Of a stretch of 64,000 nucleotides of DNA, positions 16,666 to 25,562 are shown piece by piece. The number at the start of each line of letters is the position of its first letter. Position 1 is the first letter of the stretch. Made by a program: the position numbers and the translations under genes. The stretch is from Segatella copri (GTDB lineage: Bacteria; Bacteroidota; Bacteroidia; Bacteroidales; Bacteroidaceae): NCBI RefSeq assembly GCF_026015295.1, contig NZ_JAPDUW010000001.1:868001-932000 (forward strand), in the 5' to 3' direction. The notes under the pieces are model-generated. The model had not been told where the DNA came from. It saw only the letters and a program-made list of their open reading frames with translations, and made no database searches.

Positions 16666-19266
16666 ATGAAACATATAGGTTGGTTTATTATTATATGGGC
16701 AATGCTTCTGGGCTTCAGTTTGCAGCTGAAAGCCCAGCATATCAGTGTGTCGGCACCAACACACGTGGCGGCGGGAGAAAACTTCCGTGTGGCCTATACC
16801 ATCAATACACGTGATGTAGAGGAATTCCGCCTGGGCGGAGTAGGAGAAGGACTTGAGGTAATTGCAGGTCCTTACACCTCATCGCAGTCCAGTTATCAGA
16901 TGATCAATGGCCATACTTCCTCTTCATCGTCGGTAACCATTACCTATACGCTCTACGCAGCTAAGAACGGAACCTTTGGCATTGGTGCCTCTCATGCCAT
17001 CGTAAATGGTAAGAAACTCTCTTCCCATCCGGTTAAGATTACGGTTTCTGGCCATGCTGCACGCAACAACGGCGCTCCTTCCATGCACGGACAGAATGAT
17101 TATAATGAACCACGTATGCGAACTGCCGGATCAAGAATATCAGGCCGCGACCTCTTCATCAAGGTTACAGCCAACAAGCGACGTGTTCACGAACAGGAAC
17201 CGGTGCTCCTTACTTATAAGGTTTATACGCAGGTAGACCTTACCCAGTTGGAAGGCAAGATGCCTGACCTGAAGGGATTCCACAACCAGGAAGTTCCGCT
17301 GCCTCAGCAGAAGACTTTCCATACTGAAACCGTAAACGGCCGACCTTACCGATGTGTTACATGGAGCCAGTATGTCATGTATCCGCAGATGACGGGAAAC
17401 CTTACCATTCCAGCCATTACCTTCAAGGGAATCGTAGTTCAGCAGAACAGAAACGTTGACCCGATGGAAGCTTTCTTCAATGGCGGCTCCGGCTATGTTG
17501 AAGTAAAGAAAGATATTATAGCTCCTAGTGTGAAAATTCAGGTTGATCCATTGCCTCAGCGCCCTGCCAACTTCTCGGGCGGTGTAGGTAAATTCAATAT
17601 TACTGCTTCCATCGACAAGAAGGAAGTAAAGGCTGGTGAACCTATCACCATTCGTGTAGTGGTAGGAGGAATCGGAAACCTGAAGTTGCTCAAGCAGCCT
17701 GTCATTACCTTCCCTAAGGATTTTGACAAGTACGATGCGAAGGTGACAGACAAGACCCGCCTTACAGCCAATGGCGTAGAAGGCAATATGATTTATGACT
17801 TCCTGGCTGTGCCTCGTAATCAGGGAAATTATACCATTCCTGCGGTAGAATTCACCTATTATGATACTTCGGCTAACAAGTATAAGACAATCAAGACCCA
17901 GCCGTTCACGCTGAATGTAGATAAGGGCGATGGAACTTCAGACAATGAAACATCAGATTTCAGCAACAAGGATAAGGACATTCATGCGCTGAAACTGGGC
18001 AAGTCTAAGCTCCATGATATTGACGATATGTTCTACGGAAGCTTCGGCTACTGGACCAGTCTGCTGGTTCCATTGGCAGCCTTCTTTGCCCTGCTCATTG
18101 TTTTCCGCCGCCGTGCCCTCGAGAATGCCGACCTTGTAAAGGTCCGTTCCAACAAGGCAAACAAGATAGCAACCAAGCGCCTGAAGAAGGCTCATCTGCT
18201 GATGCTCGGTGGCAAGCAGGAAGAATTCTACGATGAAGTGCTCCGTGCTTTGTGGGGCTATGTAAGCTACAAGCTCAACATGCCAGCCGAAAAGCTCTCA
18301 CGTGAAAACATTCAGGCTATGCTCGAAAAACATTGTGTAGAGGAGAGAACTATCGAGAAGTTTACAACTGCGCTCGATGAATGTGAGTTTGAACGCTATG
18401 CGCCGGGCGACCCTGCCGGCAATATGAACCGTACATTCGAATCAGCAATGACTGCTATTATGGATATAGAAAATGCTATCAATGCAACGCGTAAGCAGCG
18501 CAAGAAGAGTGCAACCGGATATTCGTTCGTCTTGATGATCATGGTAATGTTGGGCTGCTCGGTTTCTGCAGGCGCTGTAACCAAGAACAATGCTGATACG
18601 GAATATCAGAAAGGTAACTATCAGCAGGCCATACGCGACTATGAGGAAATATTGAACAACTATGGTGTTTCAGCCGAAGTTTACTATAACTTGGGCAATG
18701 CCTATTACCGTACAGACAATATTACCAAGGCTGTGCTCAATTATGAGCGTGCCCATCTGCTCTCGCCAGGCGATGAAGACATCAGCTTCAACCTGCAGTT
18801 TGCACGTAGCAAGACCATCGATAAGATTACGCCGGAAAGCGAGATGTTCTTCGTGACCTGGTGGAAGGCGCTGGTTAACTTTACGAGTGTTGACTGTTGG
18901 GCTAAGACAGGCATCATAGCCATCATCATGGCGCTGGTTCTGGTCTTGGTTTATCTCTTCGGTTCGCATATCGTTTTGCGCAAGATTGGTTTCTTCGGTG
19001 GAATCTTCTTCGTGGCAGTCTTCCTGCTGAGCAATCTCTTTGCTTACCAGCAGCGGCAGATGCTTATCAACCGTACGGGAGCCATCATCATCGCTCCTTC
19101 TGTCAATGTGAAGAAGACTCCAGCCAAGACGAGCGTTGACCTCTTCCTGCTGCATGAAGGAACCCGCGTTGACATTACCGATAAGGCGATGAAAGGCTGG
19201 CGTGAAATCAAGGTAGGAGACGGCAGAGAAGGCTGGATTGAAACCAAGGCAATTGAGGAAATCTGA
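16666..19266 (+). CDS. BatD-BatE fusion protein
   Basis: At 866 residues this is much longer than BatD alone. The N-terminal part is BatD: signal peptide, beta-rich periplasmic domains, membrane helix near 455-475 (YWTSLLVPLAAFFALLIVF) and a cytoplasmic helical domain. Around residues 617-640 an internal signal-peptide-like segment appears (FVLMIMVMLGCSVSAGAVT), followed by TPR units (about 645-715), two membrane helices and a C-terminal SH3-like domain (NVKKTP...GWREI...GWIETK), which is the usual content of BatE. The frame is continuous, so this is a gene fusion rather than two overlapping genes. Internal initiation near 18530 could still make BatE separately. Confidence 0.85.
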   Translation: MKHIGWFIIIWAMLLGFSLQLKAQHISVSAPTHVAAGENFRVAYTINTRDVEEFRLGGVGEGLEVIAGPYTSSQSSYQMINGHTSSSSSVTITYTLYAAKNGTFGIGASHAIVNGKKLSSHPVKITVSGHAARNNGAPSMHGQNDYNEPRMRTAGSRISGRDLFIKVTANKRRVHEQEPVLLTYKVYTQVDLTQLEGKMPDLKGFHNQEVPLPQQKTFHTETVNGRPYRCVTWSQYVMYPQMTGNLTIPAITFKGIVVQQNRNVDPMEAFFNGGSGYVEVKKDIIAPSVKIQVDPLPQRPANFSGGVGKFNITASIDKKEVKAGEPITIRVVVGGIGNLKLLKQPVITFPKDFDKYDAKVTDKTRLTANGVEGNMIYDFLAVPRNQGNYTIPAVEFTYYDTSANKYKTIKTQPFTLNVDKGDGTSDNETSDFSNKDKDIHALKLGKSKLHDIDDMFYGSFGYWTSLLVPLAAFFALLIVFRRRALENADLVKVRSNKANKIATKRLKKAHLLMLGGKQEEFYDEVLRALWGYVSYKLNMPAEKLSRENIQAMLEKHCVEERTIEKFTTALDECEFERYAPGDPAGNMNRTFESAMTAIMDIENAINATRKQRKKSATGYSFVLMIMVMLGCSVSAGAVTKNNADTEYQKGNYQQAIRDYEEILNNYGVSAEVYYNLGNAYYRTDNITKAVLNYERAHLLSPGDEDISFNLQFARSKTIDKITPESEMFFVTWWKALVNFTSVDCWAKTGIIAIIMALVLVLVYLFGSHIVLRKIGFFGGIFFVAVFLLSNLFAYQQRQMLINRTGAIIIAPSVNVKKTPAKTSVDLFLLHEGTRVDITDKAMKGWREIKVGDGREGWIETKAIEEI

Positions 19267-19296
19267 TTAAGATAAAATCTGATTAAAATAAAGAGA

Positions 19297-20001
19297 ATGG
19301 ATTTTAGTAGGATACAAGATTTTGACATGCAGCTGTTGCATGTGTTTAACGGCAGCGAGAATGTCTGGCTCGATCAGATGGCGATGGCGCTTACATCGGG
19401 CTGGACATGGATTCCGCTTTATATCGTCCTCTTCGTTGTTGTGATAAGAAACAACGAGATGATGGGCCAGATTGCGCTTGTGGTTGGAGGAGCATTGCTC
19501 TGTATCTTTCTGGCTGATGGACTGGTGGATGGAATCATTAAACCGCTGGCTGAAAGATGCAGACCTTCCAGCGACCCGATGTTCAAGTATACGGTTCAGG
19601 TGGTTGACAATATGCGCCTCAAGAGTTTCAGCTTCTGTTCGGCTCATGCAGCCAATACGCTTTCGTTAGCCATCTTCTTCTCGTTGCTCATCCGCAGCAA
19701 ACTGGTTACGTGGACCCTGTTATTATGGTCGCTCGTAAACTGTTGGACCCGTCTTTACCTGGGTGTTCATTATCCGGTCGACATTCTTTGCGGTCTGGCT
19801 ATCGGAGCTGTGGTGGGAGTTGTCGTTTATCTTATCTACATCAGGATGTATTACCGCATCTCCCCAAAGATTAAGTATATTTCCAACCAGTATACGAGTA
19901 CGGGTTACGACTATGATGATGTAGATAAAATCATGACCGTAGTGATATTTACCCTTATCATGGTTGTGTTTTATGCCACCTGTCAGATGGCTTATCTTTA
20001 G
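19297..20001 (+). CDS. PAP2-family membrane phosphatase
   Basis: A 234-residue polytopic membrane protein of the PAP2 (phosphatidic acid phosphatase type 2) superfamily. The catalytic signature is degenerate but recognisable: KPLAERCRPS, then SFCSAHAANT (SxxxH), then RLYLGVHYPVDILCG (RxxxxxHxxxD). Likely substrates are undecaprenyl pyrophosphate or lipid phosphates. It starts 30 bases after batD-E and may be the last gene of the Bat transcript. Confidence 0.85.
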   Translation: MDFSRIQDFDMQLLHVFNGSENVWLDQMAMALTSGWTWIPLYIVLFVVVIRNNEMMGQIALVVGGALLCIFLADGLVDGIIKPLAERCRPSSDPMFKYTVQVVDNMRLKSFSFCSAHAANTLSLAIFFSLLIRSKLVTWTLLLWSLVNCWTRLYLGVHYPVDILCGLAIGAVVGVVVYLIYIRMYYRISPKIKYISNQYTSTGYDYDDVDKIMTVVIFTLIMVVFYATCQMAYL

Positions 20002-20034
20002 TACAGAAATAAAAGTTCAAAAGTAAAATAAATA

Positions 20035-21309
20035 ATGGATACAAAACACATTAAAATTAGTGATTATAACTATGATTTACCGGATGAGCGCATCGCAAAA
20101 TTCCCTATCGCCCAGCGCGACCATAGTAAACTGCTGGTCTATAAGCACGGCGAGGTAAGCGATGATGTTTTCCATCATCTTCCCACATATCTCCCTCAAG
20201 GAGCCTTGATGATATTCAACAATACCAAGGTGATACAAGCGCGTCTGCACTTCCGCAAGGAAACAGGTGCGCTTATTGAGGTTTTCTTGATGGAGCCTGC
20301 AGAACCTACTGATTATGAACTCATGTTCCAGACCACCGGACATTGTTCCTGGCTCTGCATGATCGGTAATCTGAAGAAATGGAAAGAGGGCACCCTGAAG
20401 CGTGATTTCGAAATCAAGGGCCACAAGCTTACGCTCAGCGCTACCATGCGACGCGGAGATGCTCTCGGTTCTGAAGCGCAGAAAATGGTTGCCAAAGGCG
20501 GAGGAACCAACTACTGGGTTGATTTTGATTGGGACAACGACAAGGTGTCTTTCGCTGAGATTCTTGAAGCAGTAGGCGAGTTGCCTATTCCTCCATATCT
20601 CAACCGCAAGACAGAGGAGAGCGACAAGACCACCTATCAGACGGTTTATTCTAAAATCAAGGGAAGTGTGGCTGCTCCAACTGCCGGACTTCACTTTACC
20701 GATGCTGTTCTCAAGGATCTTGATGCGCATGGAATCGACCGCGAAGAAGTAACCCTGCATGTAGGAGCCGGCACATTCAAACCGGTGAAGAGCCTTGAAA
20801 TCGAAGGTCATCAGATGCATACGGAATACATTGTTGTTCATCGTCGCAGTCTGGAAAAACTCATCAAGCACGAGTGCCGGGTCATTGCCGTAGGAACCAC
20901 CAGCGTCCGTACCATCGAGAGTCTCTATTACATGGGCGTTCATCTGCTGAAGCATCCTGAGGCAAATGAAGAAGATCTGCACGTAAAACAGTGGGATCCT
21001 TACGAGCTTTCTGAAGATGGCAATCTGGTAGATGGAATCACTCCGATGCAGGCTATCCAGGCAATCATCGATTATTTGGACCGCAACGGTTTGGAGGCTC
21101 TCCATTCCAGCACGCAGATTATCATTGCTCCTGGCTATCAGTATAAGATTGTGAAGATGCTGGTCACCAATTTCCATCAGCCTCAGAGCACACTCCTGCT
21201 TCTGGTGAGTGCTTTCCTCAAGGGCGACTGGAAGAAGGTTTACGATTATGCTCTTTCGCATGATTTCCGTTTCCTGAGCTATGGAGATTCATCCCTGCTC
21301 ATTCCGTAA
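20035..21309 (+). CDS. queA: S-adenosylmethionine:tRNA ribosyltransferase-isomerase QueA
   Basis: QueA transfers and isomerises the ribosyl part of SAM onto 7-aminomethyl-deazaguanine in tRNA, making epoxyqueuosine. The family hallmarks YDLPDERIA, NNTKVIQARL, GSVAAPTAGLHFT, HVGAGTFKPV and TNFHQPQSTLLLLVSA are present. The protein has 424 residues, longer than the about 350 of proteobacterial QueA, typical of Bacteroidota. No preQ1 riboswitch is apparent upstream. Confidence 0.95.
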   Translation: MDTKHIKISDYNYDLPDERIAKFPIAQRDHSKLLVYKHGEVSDDVFHHLPTYLPQGALMIFNNTKVIQARLHFRKETGALIEVFLMEPAEPTDYELMFQTTGHCSWLCMIGNLKKWKEGTLKRDFEIKGHKLTLSATMRRGDALGSEAQKMVAKGGGTNYWVDFDWDNDKVSFAEILEAVGELPIPPYLNRKTEESDKTTYQTVYSKIKGSVAAPTAGLHFTDAVLKDLDAHGIDREEVTLHVGAGTFKPVKSLEIEGHQMHTEYIVVHRRSLEKLIKHECRVIAVGTTSVRTIESLYYMGVHLLKHPEANEEDLHVKQWDPYELSEDGNLVDGITPMQAIQAIIDYLDRNGLEALHSSTQIIIAPGYQYKIVKMLVTNFHQPQSTLLLLVSAFLKGDWKKVYDYALSHDFRFLSYGDSSLLIP

Positions 21310-21361
21310 AAGGAGTTAGGAAAACTATAAATTATTAATTGTAAATTATAAATTAAAATAG

Positions 21362-23344
21362 ATGATTTCAGTAGAAGGACTGAAAGTAGAGTTTGGCGTC
21401 AAGCCTCTCTTTCATGATGTAAGTTTCGTCATCAACGACCGCGACCGCATTGCCCTGGTGGGTAAGAATGGTGCGGGAAAATCTACGATGCTCAAGATTC
21501 TCTGCGGTTTACAGAAACCTACTGCTGGCGTTGTGGCTATTCCTAACGAAACCACTATCGGCTATCTGCCACAGGTGATGAAACTGCAGGACGATACGAC
21601 CGTGAAGGAGGAAACCCGCAAGGCTTTCGCCCATAATACCGAGATGAAGGCGCGTCTGGACAAGATGCAGCAGGAAATGGCCGACCGCACCGACTATGAG
21701 AGCGAAAGCTATGCTCAGCTCGTAGAGAAGTTTACCCAGGAACATGAACGCTACATGATGATGGGTGGCGAAAACTATGAGGCTGAGATAGAGCGCACCT
21801 TGACCGGTCTTGGCTTTACGCGCGATGATTTCGAGCGCCCTACCAAGGAGTTTTCCGGCGGTTGGCGAATGCGTATCGAACTAGCCAAGATTCTGTTGCA
21901 GAAGCCTGATGTACTGCTCCTCGATGAGCCTACCAACCACCTTGATATTGAAAGTATCCAGTGGTTGGAGCAGTTCCTGGCGCAGAGTGCCAAGGCTGTG
22001 GTTCTGGTGAGCCACGACCGTGCTTTCATCAACAATGTAACTAATCGTACCCTCGAAATTACTTGTGGAAGGGTAGAAGACTATAAGGTGAAATACGATG
22101 AGTATGTTGTGTTGCGTGCCGAACGCCGCGAGCAGCAGCTCCGTGCCTACGAAAACCAGCAGAAGGAAATTGCCGACATCAAGGATTTCATCGAGCGATT
22201 CCGCTACAAACCTACCAAGGCGGTTCAGGTGCAGAGCAGAATCAAGCAGCTCGAGAAAATCGTGCCTATCGAGGTGGATGAGGTTGACAACAAGCAGATG
22301 CACCTCAAATTCCCTCCTTGTCTCAGAAGTGGCGATTATCCAATCATCTGCGATGAGGTGCGTAAAGATTACGGCGCACACACCGTCTTCGACCATGTTA
22401 CCTTTACCATCAAGCGTGGCGAGAAGGTGGCTTTCGTGGGTAAGAACGGCGAGGGTAAGTCTACCCTGGTAAAATGTATCATGGGTGAGATTCCTTTCAC
22501 CGGAACTCTCAAGATTGGTCATAATGTGCAGATTGGTTATTTCGCCCAGAATCAGGCGCAGCTCTTGGATGAGAATCTTACCATCTTCCAGACTATTGAC
22601 AATGTGGCAACAGGCGAAATGCGTCTGAAGGTGAACGATCTCCTGGGCGCCTTCATGTTTGGCGGCGAGACTTCTGAGAAGTTTGTCAAGGTTCTGAGTG
22701 GAGGAGAACGCAGCCGACTGGCTATGATCAAGCTCCTGCTCGAACCGGTGAATCTCCTCATTCTCGATGAGCCTACCAATCACCTCGACATGCAGTCGAA
22801 GGATGTGCTGAAAGAAGCCATCAAGGCTTTCGATGGAACAGCCATCATCGTGAGCCACGACCGTGAATTCCTCGATGGTCTGGTAGATAAGGTCTATGAG
22901 TTTGGCGGCGGCAAGGTTCGTGAGCATCTCGGTGGTATTTACGATTATCTCCGTGCCCATAATGCCGAGAACATCAATCAGGCTCTTGCCAACCAGAGCA
23001 TGGCTTCTGCCGGTTCGCCTTCTGCCAATACTTCCGGCTCTTCTGTCGCATCAGGTTCTACAGCCGACAGTCTTGCCTCTGCCACATCCGGCAAGCAGAG
23101 CTACGCTGAACATAAGGAACAGCAGAAGAAAATCCGCAAGGCTGAGAAAGCCGTGAAGGAATGTGAGGCGAAGATAGAGAAGCTGGAAGCGAGAAAGAAG
23201 GAGATTGATGAACTTCTGATGAAACCGGAAAATGCAACCAACATGGAACTCGTTACTGAATACACCGAACTCATGAAGGGTCTCGATGAGGAGAACGAGC
23301 GCTGGATGCTCCTTTCGGAAGAATTGGAAGAAGTTTCGAAATAA
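21362..23344 (+). CDS. ABC-F family ATPase (with C-terminal coiled coil)
   Basis: A 660-residue soluble protein with two ABC domains: Walker A GKNGAGKS and GKNGEGKS, signatures FSGGWRMRIELAK and LSGGERSRLAMIK, and Walker B DEPTNHLD twice. The ABC-F linker (RRREQQLRAYENQQKE type) lies between the domains. A Ser/Ala/Thr-rich segment (about 545-580) and a charged C-terminal coiled coil (about 585-655) follow, as in Uup-type proteins. ABC-F proteins act on the ribosome, either as translation factors or as antibiotic protection proteins; which one is not determined here. A paralogue lies at 25563-27200. Confidence 0.9.
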   Translation: MISVEGLKVEFGVKPLFHDVSFVINDRDRIALVGKNGAGKSTMLKILCGLQKPTAGVVAIPNETTIGYLPQVMKLQDDTTVKEETRKAFAHNTEMKARLDKMQQEMADRTDYESESYAQLVEKFTQEHERYMMMGGENYEAEIERTLTGLGFTRDDFERPTKEFSGGWRMRIELAKILLQKPDVLLLDEPTNHLDIESIQWLEQFLAQSAKAVVLVSHDRAFINNVTNRTLEITCGRVEDYKVKYDEYVVLRAERREQQLRAYENQQKEIADIKDFIERFRYKPTKAVQVQSRIKQLEKIVPIEVDEVDNKQMHLKFPPCLRSGDYPIICDEVRKDYGAHTVFDHVTFTIKRGEKVAFVGKNGEGKSTLVKCIMGEIPFTGTLKIGHNVQIGYFAQNQAQLLDENLTIFQTIDNVATGEMRLKVNDLLGAFMFGGETSEKFVKVLSGGERSRLAMIKLLLEPVNLLILDEPTNHLDMQSKDVLKEAIKAFDGTAIIVSHDREFLDGLVDKVYEFGGGKVREHLGGIYDYLRAHNAENINQALANQSMASAGSPSANTSGSSVASGSTADSLASATSGKQSYAEHKEQQKKIRKAEKAVKECEAKIEKLEARKKEIDELLMKPENATNMELVTEYTELMKGLDEENERWMLLSEELEEVSK

Positions 23345-23374
23345 CAGTAACATTAATATAAAAAAGAGAAGAAA

Positions 23375-25408
23375 ATGAAAATGAAAATGATCTTACCGAT
23401 GATGCTGATCGCAGCTCTGCCATTAGGCGCTGATGCTCAGAATAAATCGGGTCTTGTCATGAGCAATCTCGACCAGACAGTGAAGCCAGCAGACAGTTTC
23501 TATCAGTTTGCTACAGGCGGATGGCAGAAGAACAATCCTCTTCCTGCCGCTTATAGCCGTTATGGCAGTTTTGACCAGCTGGCTGAGAACAACAACAAGC
23601 GCATCAACACCATTCTTTCTGAACTCCAGAAGAAGACTTACAAGGCTGGAACCATTGAGCAGAAATTGTCTGATTTCTACAAGCTCTCTATGGATGTTGA
23701 CAGCCGCAACAAGGCTGGAATCGCTCCAGTAAAGCCTCTGTTGGATGAGATTGAAGCTGCCAAGACCAAGGACGAGCTTCAGAAGCTTCAGGTTAAGTAT
23801 GCATGGATGGGTCTCGGTTTGGGCTATGTCTCAGGTTTCGATGCCGATGAGAAGAACGTAACCATGAACATCTACATCCTGATGCAGGGCGGTCTTACTC
23901 TCGGTGCCAAGGATTATTACCTCAACAACGATGCTGCAACTGTAGCTATCCGTGAGGCTTATAAGACTTACCTCAGCAAGATGTTCCAGCTCTATGGCTT
24001 CTCTGCTGATGAAGCTGCCAAGAAGGCTTCTGCCGTATTCCTTCACGAAACAACGCTCGCTACTTTCTCAAAGAGCCGTACCGAACTTCGTGATCCTCAG
24101 GCCAACTACAACAAGATGACCTTGGCAGAATTCAAGGAGAATTATCCTAACATTCCTCTCGAGGCACTTGCCAACGCCGAGGGAATCAAGAGCGAAAATC
24201 TCAAGGAGATGATCGTAGGTCAGCCTGCTTTCTTCGCCGGTTATGACAAGGTGGCAGCTGCAGAATGTGCAGGCACATTGAAGGCTTTGATGGAGTGGGA
24301 CATCATCAGTAGTTCTGCTTCTTACCTCAGCGATGAGATTCGCGAAGCCCGTTTCGAATTCTTCGGCAAGACTATGAGTGGCCGTAAGGAGGATTATCCT
24401 CTTTGGAAGCGCGCTACTACTCAGGTAGAGGCTCAGTTGGGCGAGGCACTCGGTCGCATCTACTGCAAGCGCTATTTCCCAGAAAGCTCTAAGAAGATGA
24501 TGGAGACACTCGTGAAGAATCTTCAGATCAGCCTCGGTCAGCGTATCGATGCTCAGACCTGGATGAGCGATGCTACAAAGAAAGCTGCTCACAACAAGCT
24601 CGACAAGTTCTATGTAAAGATTGGTTATCCTAACAAGTGGACTGATTTCAGCAAGCTCAGCATCGACCCATCCAAGAGCTATTATGAGAACGTATTGGCT
24701 TGCCGCAAGTTTGCCAACGATAAGGAGATTGCAAAGAAGGCAGGAAAGCCAGTAGATAAGGATGAGTGGTACATGACTCCTCAGACTGTGAACGCTTACT
24801 ACAATCCTACTACCAATGAAATCTGTTTCCCAGCCGGTATTCTCCAGTATCCTTTCTTCGATCCTAAGGCTGATGCAGCATTCAACTATGGTGCTATCGG
24901 CGTAGTAATCGGCCATGAGATGACTCACGGATTCGATGATCAGGGTCGTCAGTATGATGCTAGCGGTAATCTGAAGGACTGGTGGACTCCTGCTGATGCA
25001 GAAGGTTTCAACAAGCGTGCTGATATGTATGCTGATTTCTTCAGCAACATCAAGGTGTTGCCTGATCTGAATGCCAACGGCCGTTTCACCCTCGGCGAGA
25101 ACCTTGCCGACCACGGTGGTTTGATGGTTTCATACAATGCCTTCAAGAATGCTACAGCCAAGAAGCCATTGAAGAACAAGGATGGTTTCACTCCTGACCA
25201 GCGTTTCTTCCTCGCCTATGCAGGTGTTTGGGGACAGAACATTACTGATAAGGAAATCCGCAACCGCGTAAAGAATGATCCTCATTCTCTCGGCAAGTGG
25301 CGTGTTGATGGTGCGCTTCCTCACATCGATGCATGGTATGAGGCATTTGGTGTTAAGCAGGGCGATAAGCTGTTCATTCCTAAGAACCAGCGCCTGGAGC
25401 TTTGGTAA
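23375..25408 (+). CDS. M13-family zinc metallopeptidase (PepO-like)
   Basis: This 677-residue endopeptidase has an N-terminal signal peptide (LPMMLIAALPLGADAQ). The neprilysin/PepO zinc motif HExxH is present as VIGHEMTHGFDD near residue 514, with the third ligand in GENLADHGG near residue 575 and the substrate-binding NAYYNPTTNEI. The C-terminal CKLW-type ending of the family appears as RLELW. It is likely a periplasmic or surface oligopeptidase involved in peptide use, relevant to an asaccharolytic-leaning gut organism. It is followed by a bidirectional terminator. Confidence 0.9.
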   Translation: MKMKMILPMMLIAALPLGADAQNKSGLVMSNLDQTVKPADSFYQFATGGWQKNNPLPAAYSRYGSFDQLAENNNKRINTILSELQKKTYKAGTIEQKLSDFYKLSMDVDSRNKAGIAPVKPLLDEIEAAKTKDELQKLQVKYAWMGLGLGYVSGFDADEKNVTMNIYILMQGGLTLGAKDYYLNNDAATVAIREAYKTYLSKMFQLYGFSADEAAKKASAVFLHETTLATFSKSRTELRDPQANYNKMTLAEFKENYPNIPLEALANAEGIKSENLKEMIVGQPAFFAGYDKVAAAECAGTLKALMEWDIISSSASYLSDEIREARFEFFGKTMSGRKEDYPLWKRATTQVEAQLGEALGRIYCKRYFPESSKKMMETLVKNLQISLGQRIDAQTWMSDATKKAAHNKLDKFYVKIGYPNKWTDFSKLSIDPSKSYYENVLACRKFANDKEIAKKAGKPVDKDEWYMTPQTVNAYYNPTTNEICFPAGILQYPFFDPKADAAFNYGAIGVVIGHEMTHGFDDQGRQYDASGNLKDWWTPADAEGFNKRADMYADFFSNIKVLPDLNANGRFTLGENLADHGGLMVSYNAFKNATAKKPLKNKDGFTPDQRFFLAYAGVWGQNITDKEIRNRVKNDPHSLGKWRVDGALPHIDAWYEAFGVKQGDKLFIPKNQRLELW

Positions 25409-25473
25409 TTCCGGAAGGAAGTTTTTACGAATAGAATTTTTCGGGAATGGTTTTCCGAATAGATAGAAAAAAT

Positions 25474-25516
25474 AAAGTCCTGATGTTTCGTTTGTTTGAA
25501 ACATCAGGACTTTTTG
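25474..25516. terminator. Bidirectional terminator between M13 peptidase and ABC-F genes
   Basis: Arms AAAGTCCTGATGTTTC and GAAACATCAGGACTTT surround a short loop. T runs on the plus strand and A runs on the left side allow use by both convergent genes. Confidence 0.85.
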
Positions 25517-25562
25517 TTTTATGCTTGAAATATTTATTGATAAGAAAACAATAGAATAGGGG

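Noticed and set aside
18530..19266. Separate batE gene starting at an internal ATG
   Set aside because: The frame is continuous with batD and there is no intergenic signal; kept as a fusion, with internal initiation noted as a possibility.
20002..20034. preQ1 riboswitch before queA
   Set aside because: The gap is only 33 bases and shows no aptamer-like hairpin.
20077..21261. 394-codon minus-strand ORF antisense to queA
   Set aside because: It covers nearly all of queA in the opposite direction, has no domain, and arises from codon bias; queA motifs are unambiguous.
21881..22960. 359-codon minus-strand ORF antisense to the first ABC-F gene
   Set aside because: Shadow of a highly conserved coding gene; no recognisable domain. 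The 24068-25114 ORF opposite the M13 peptidase is rejected for the same reason.
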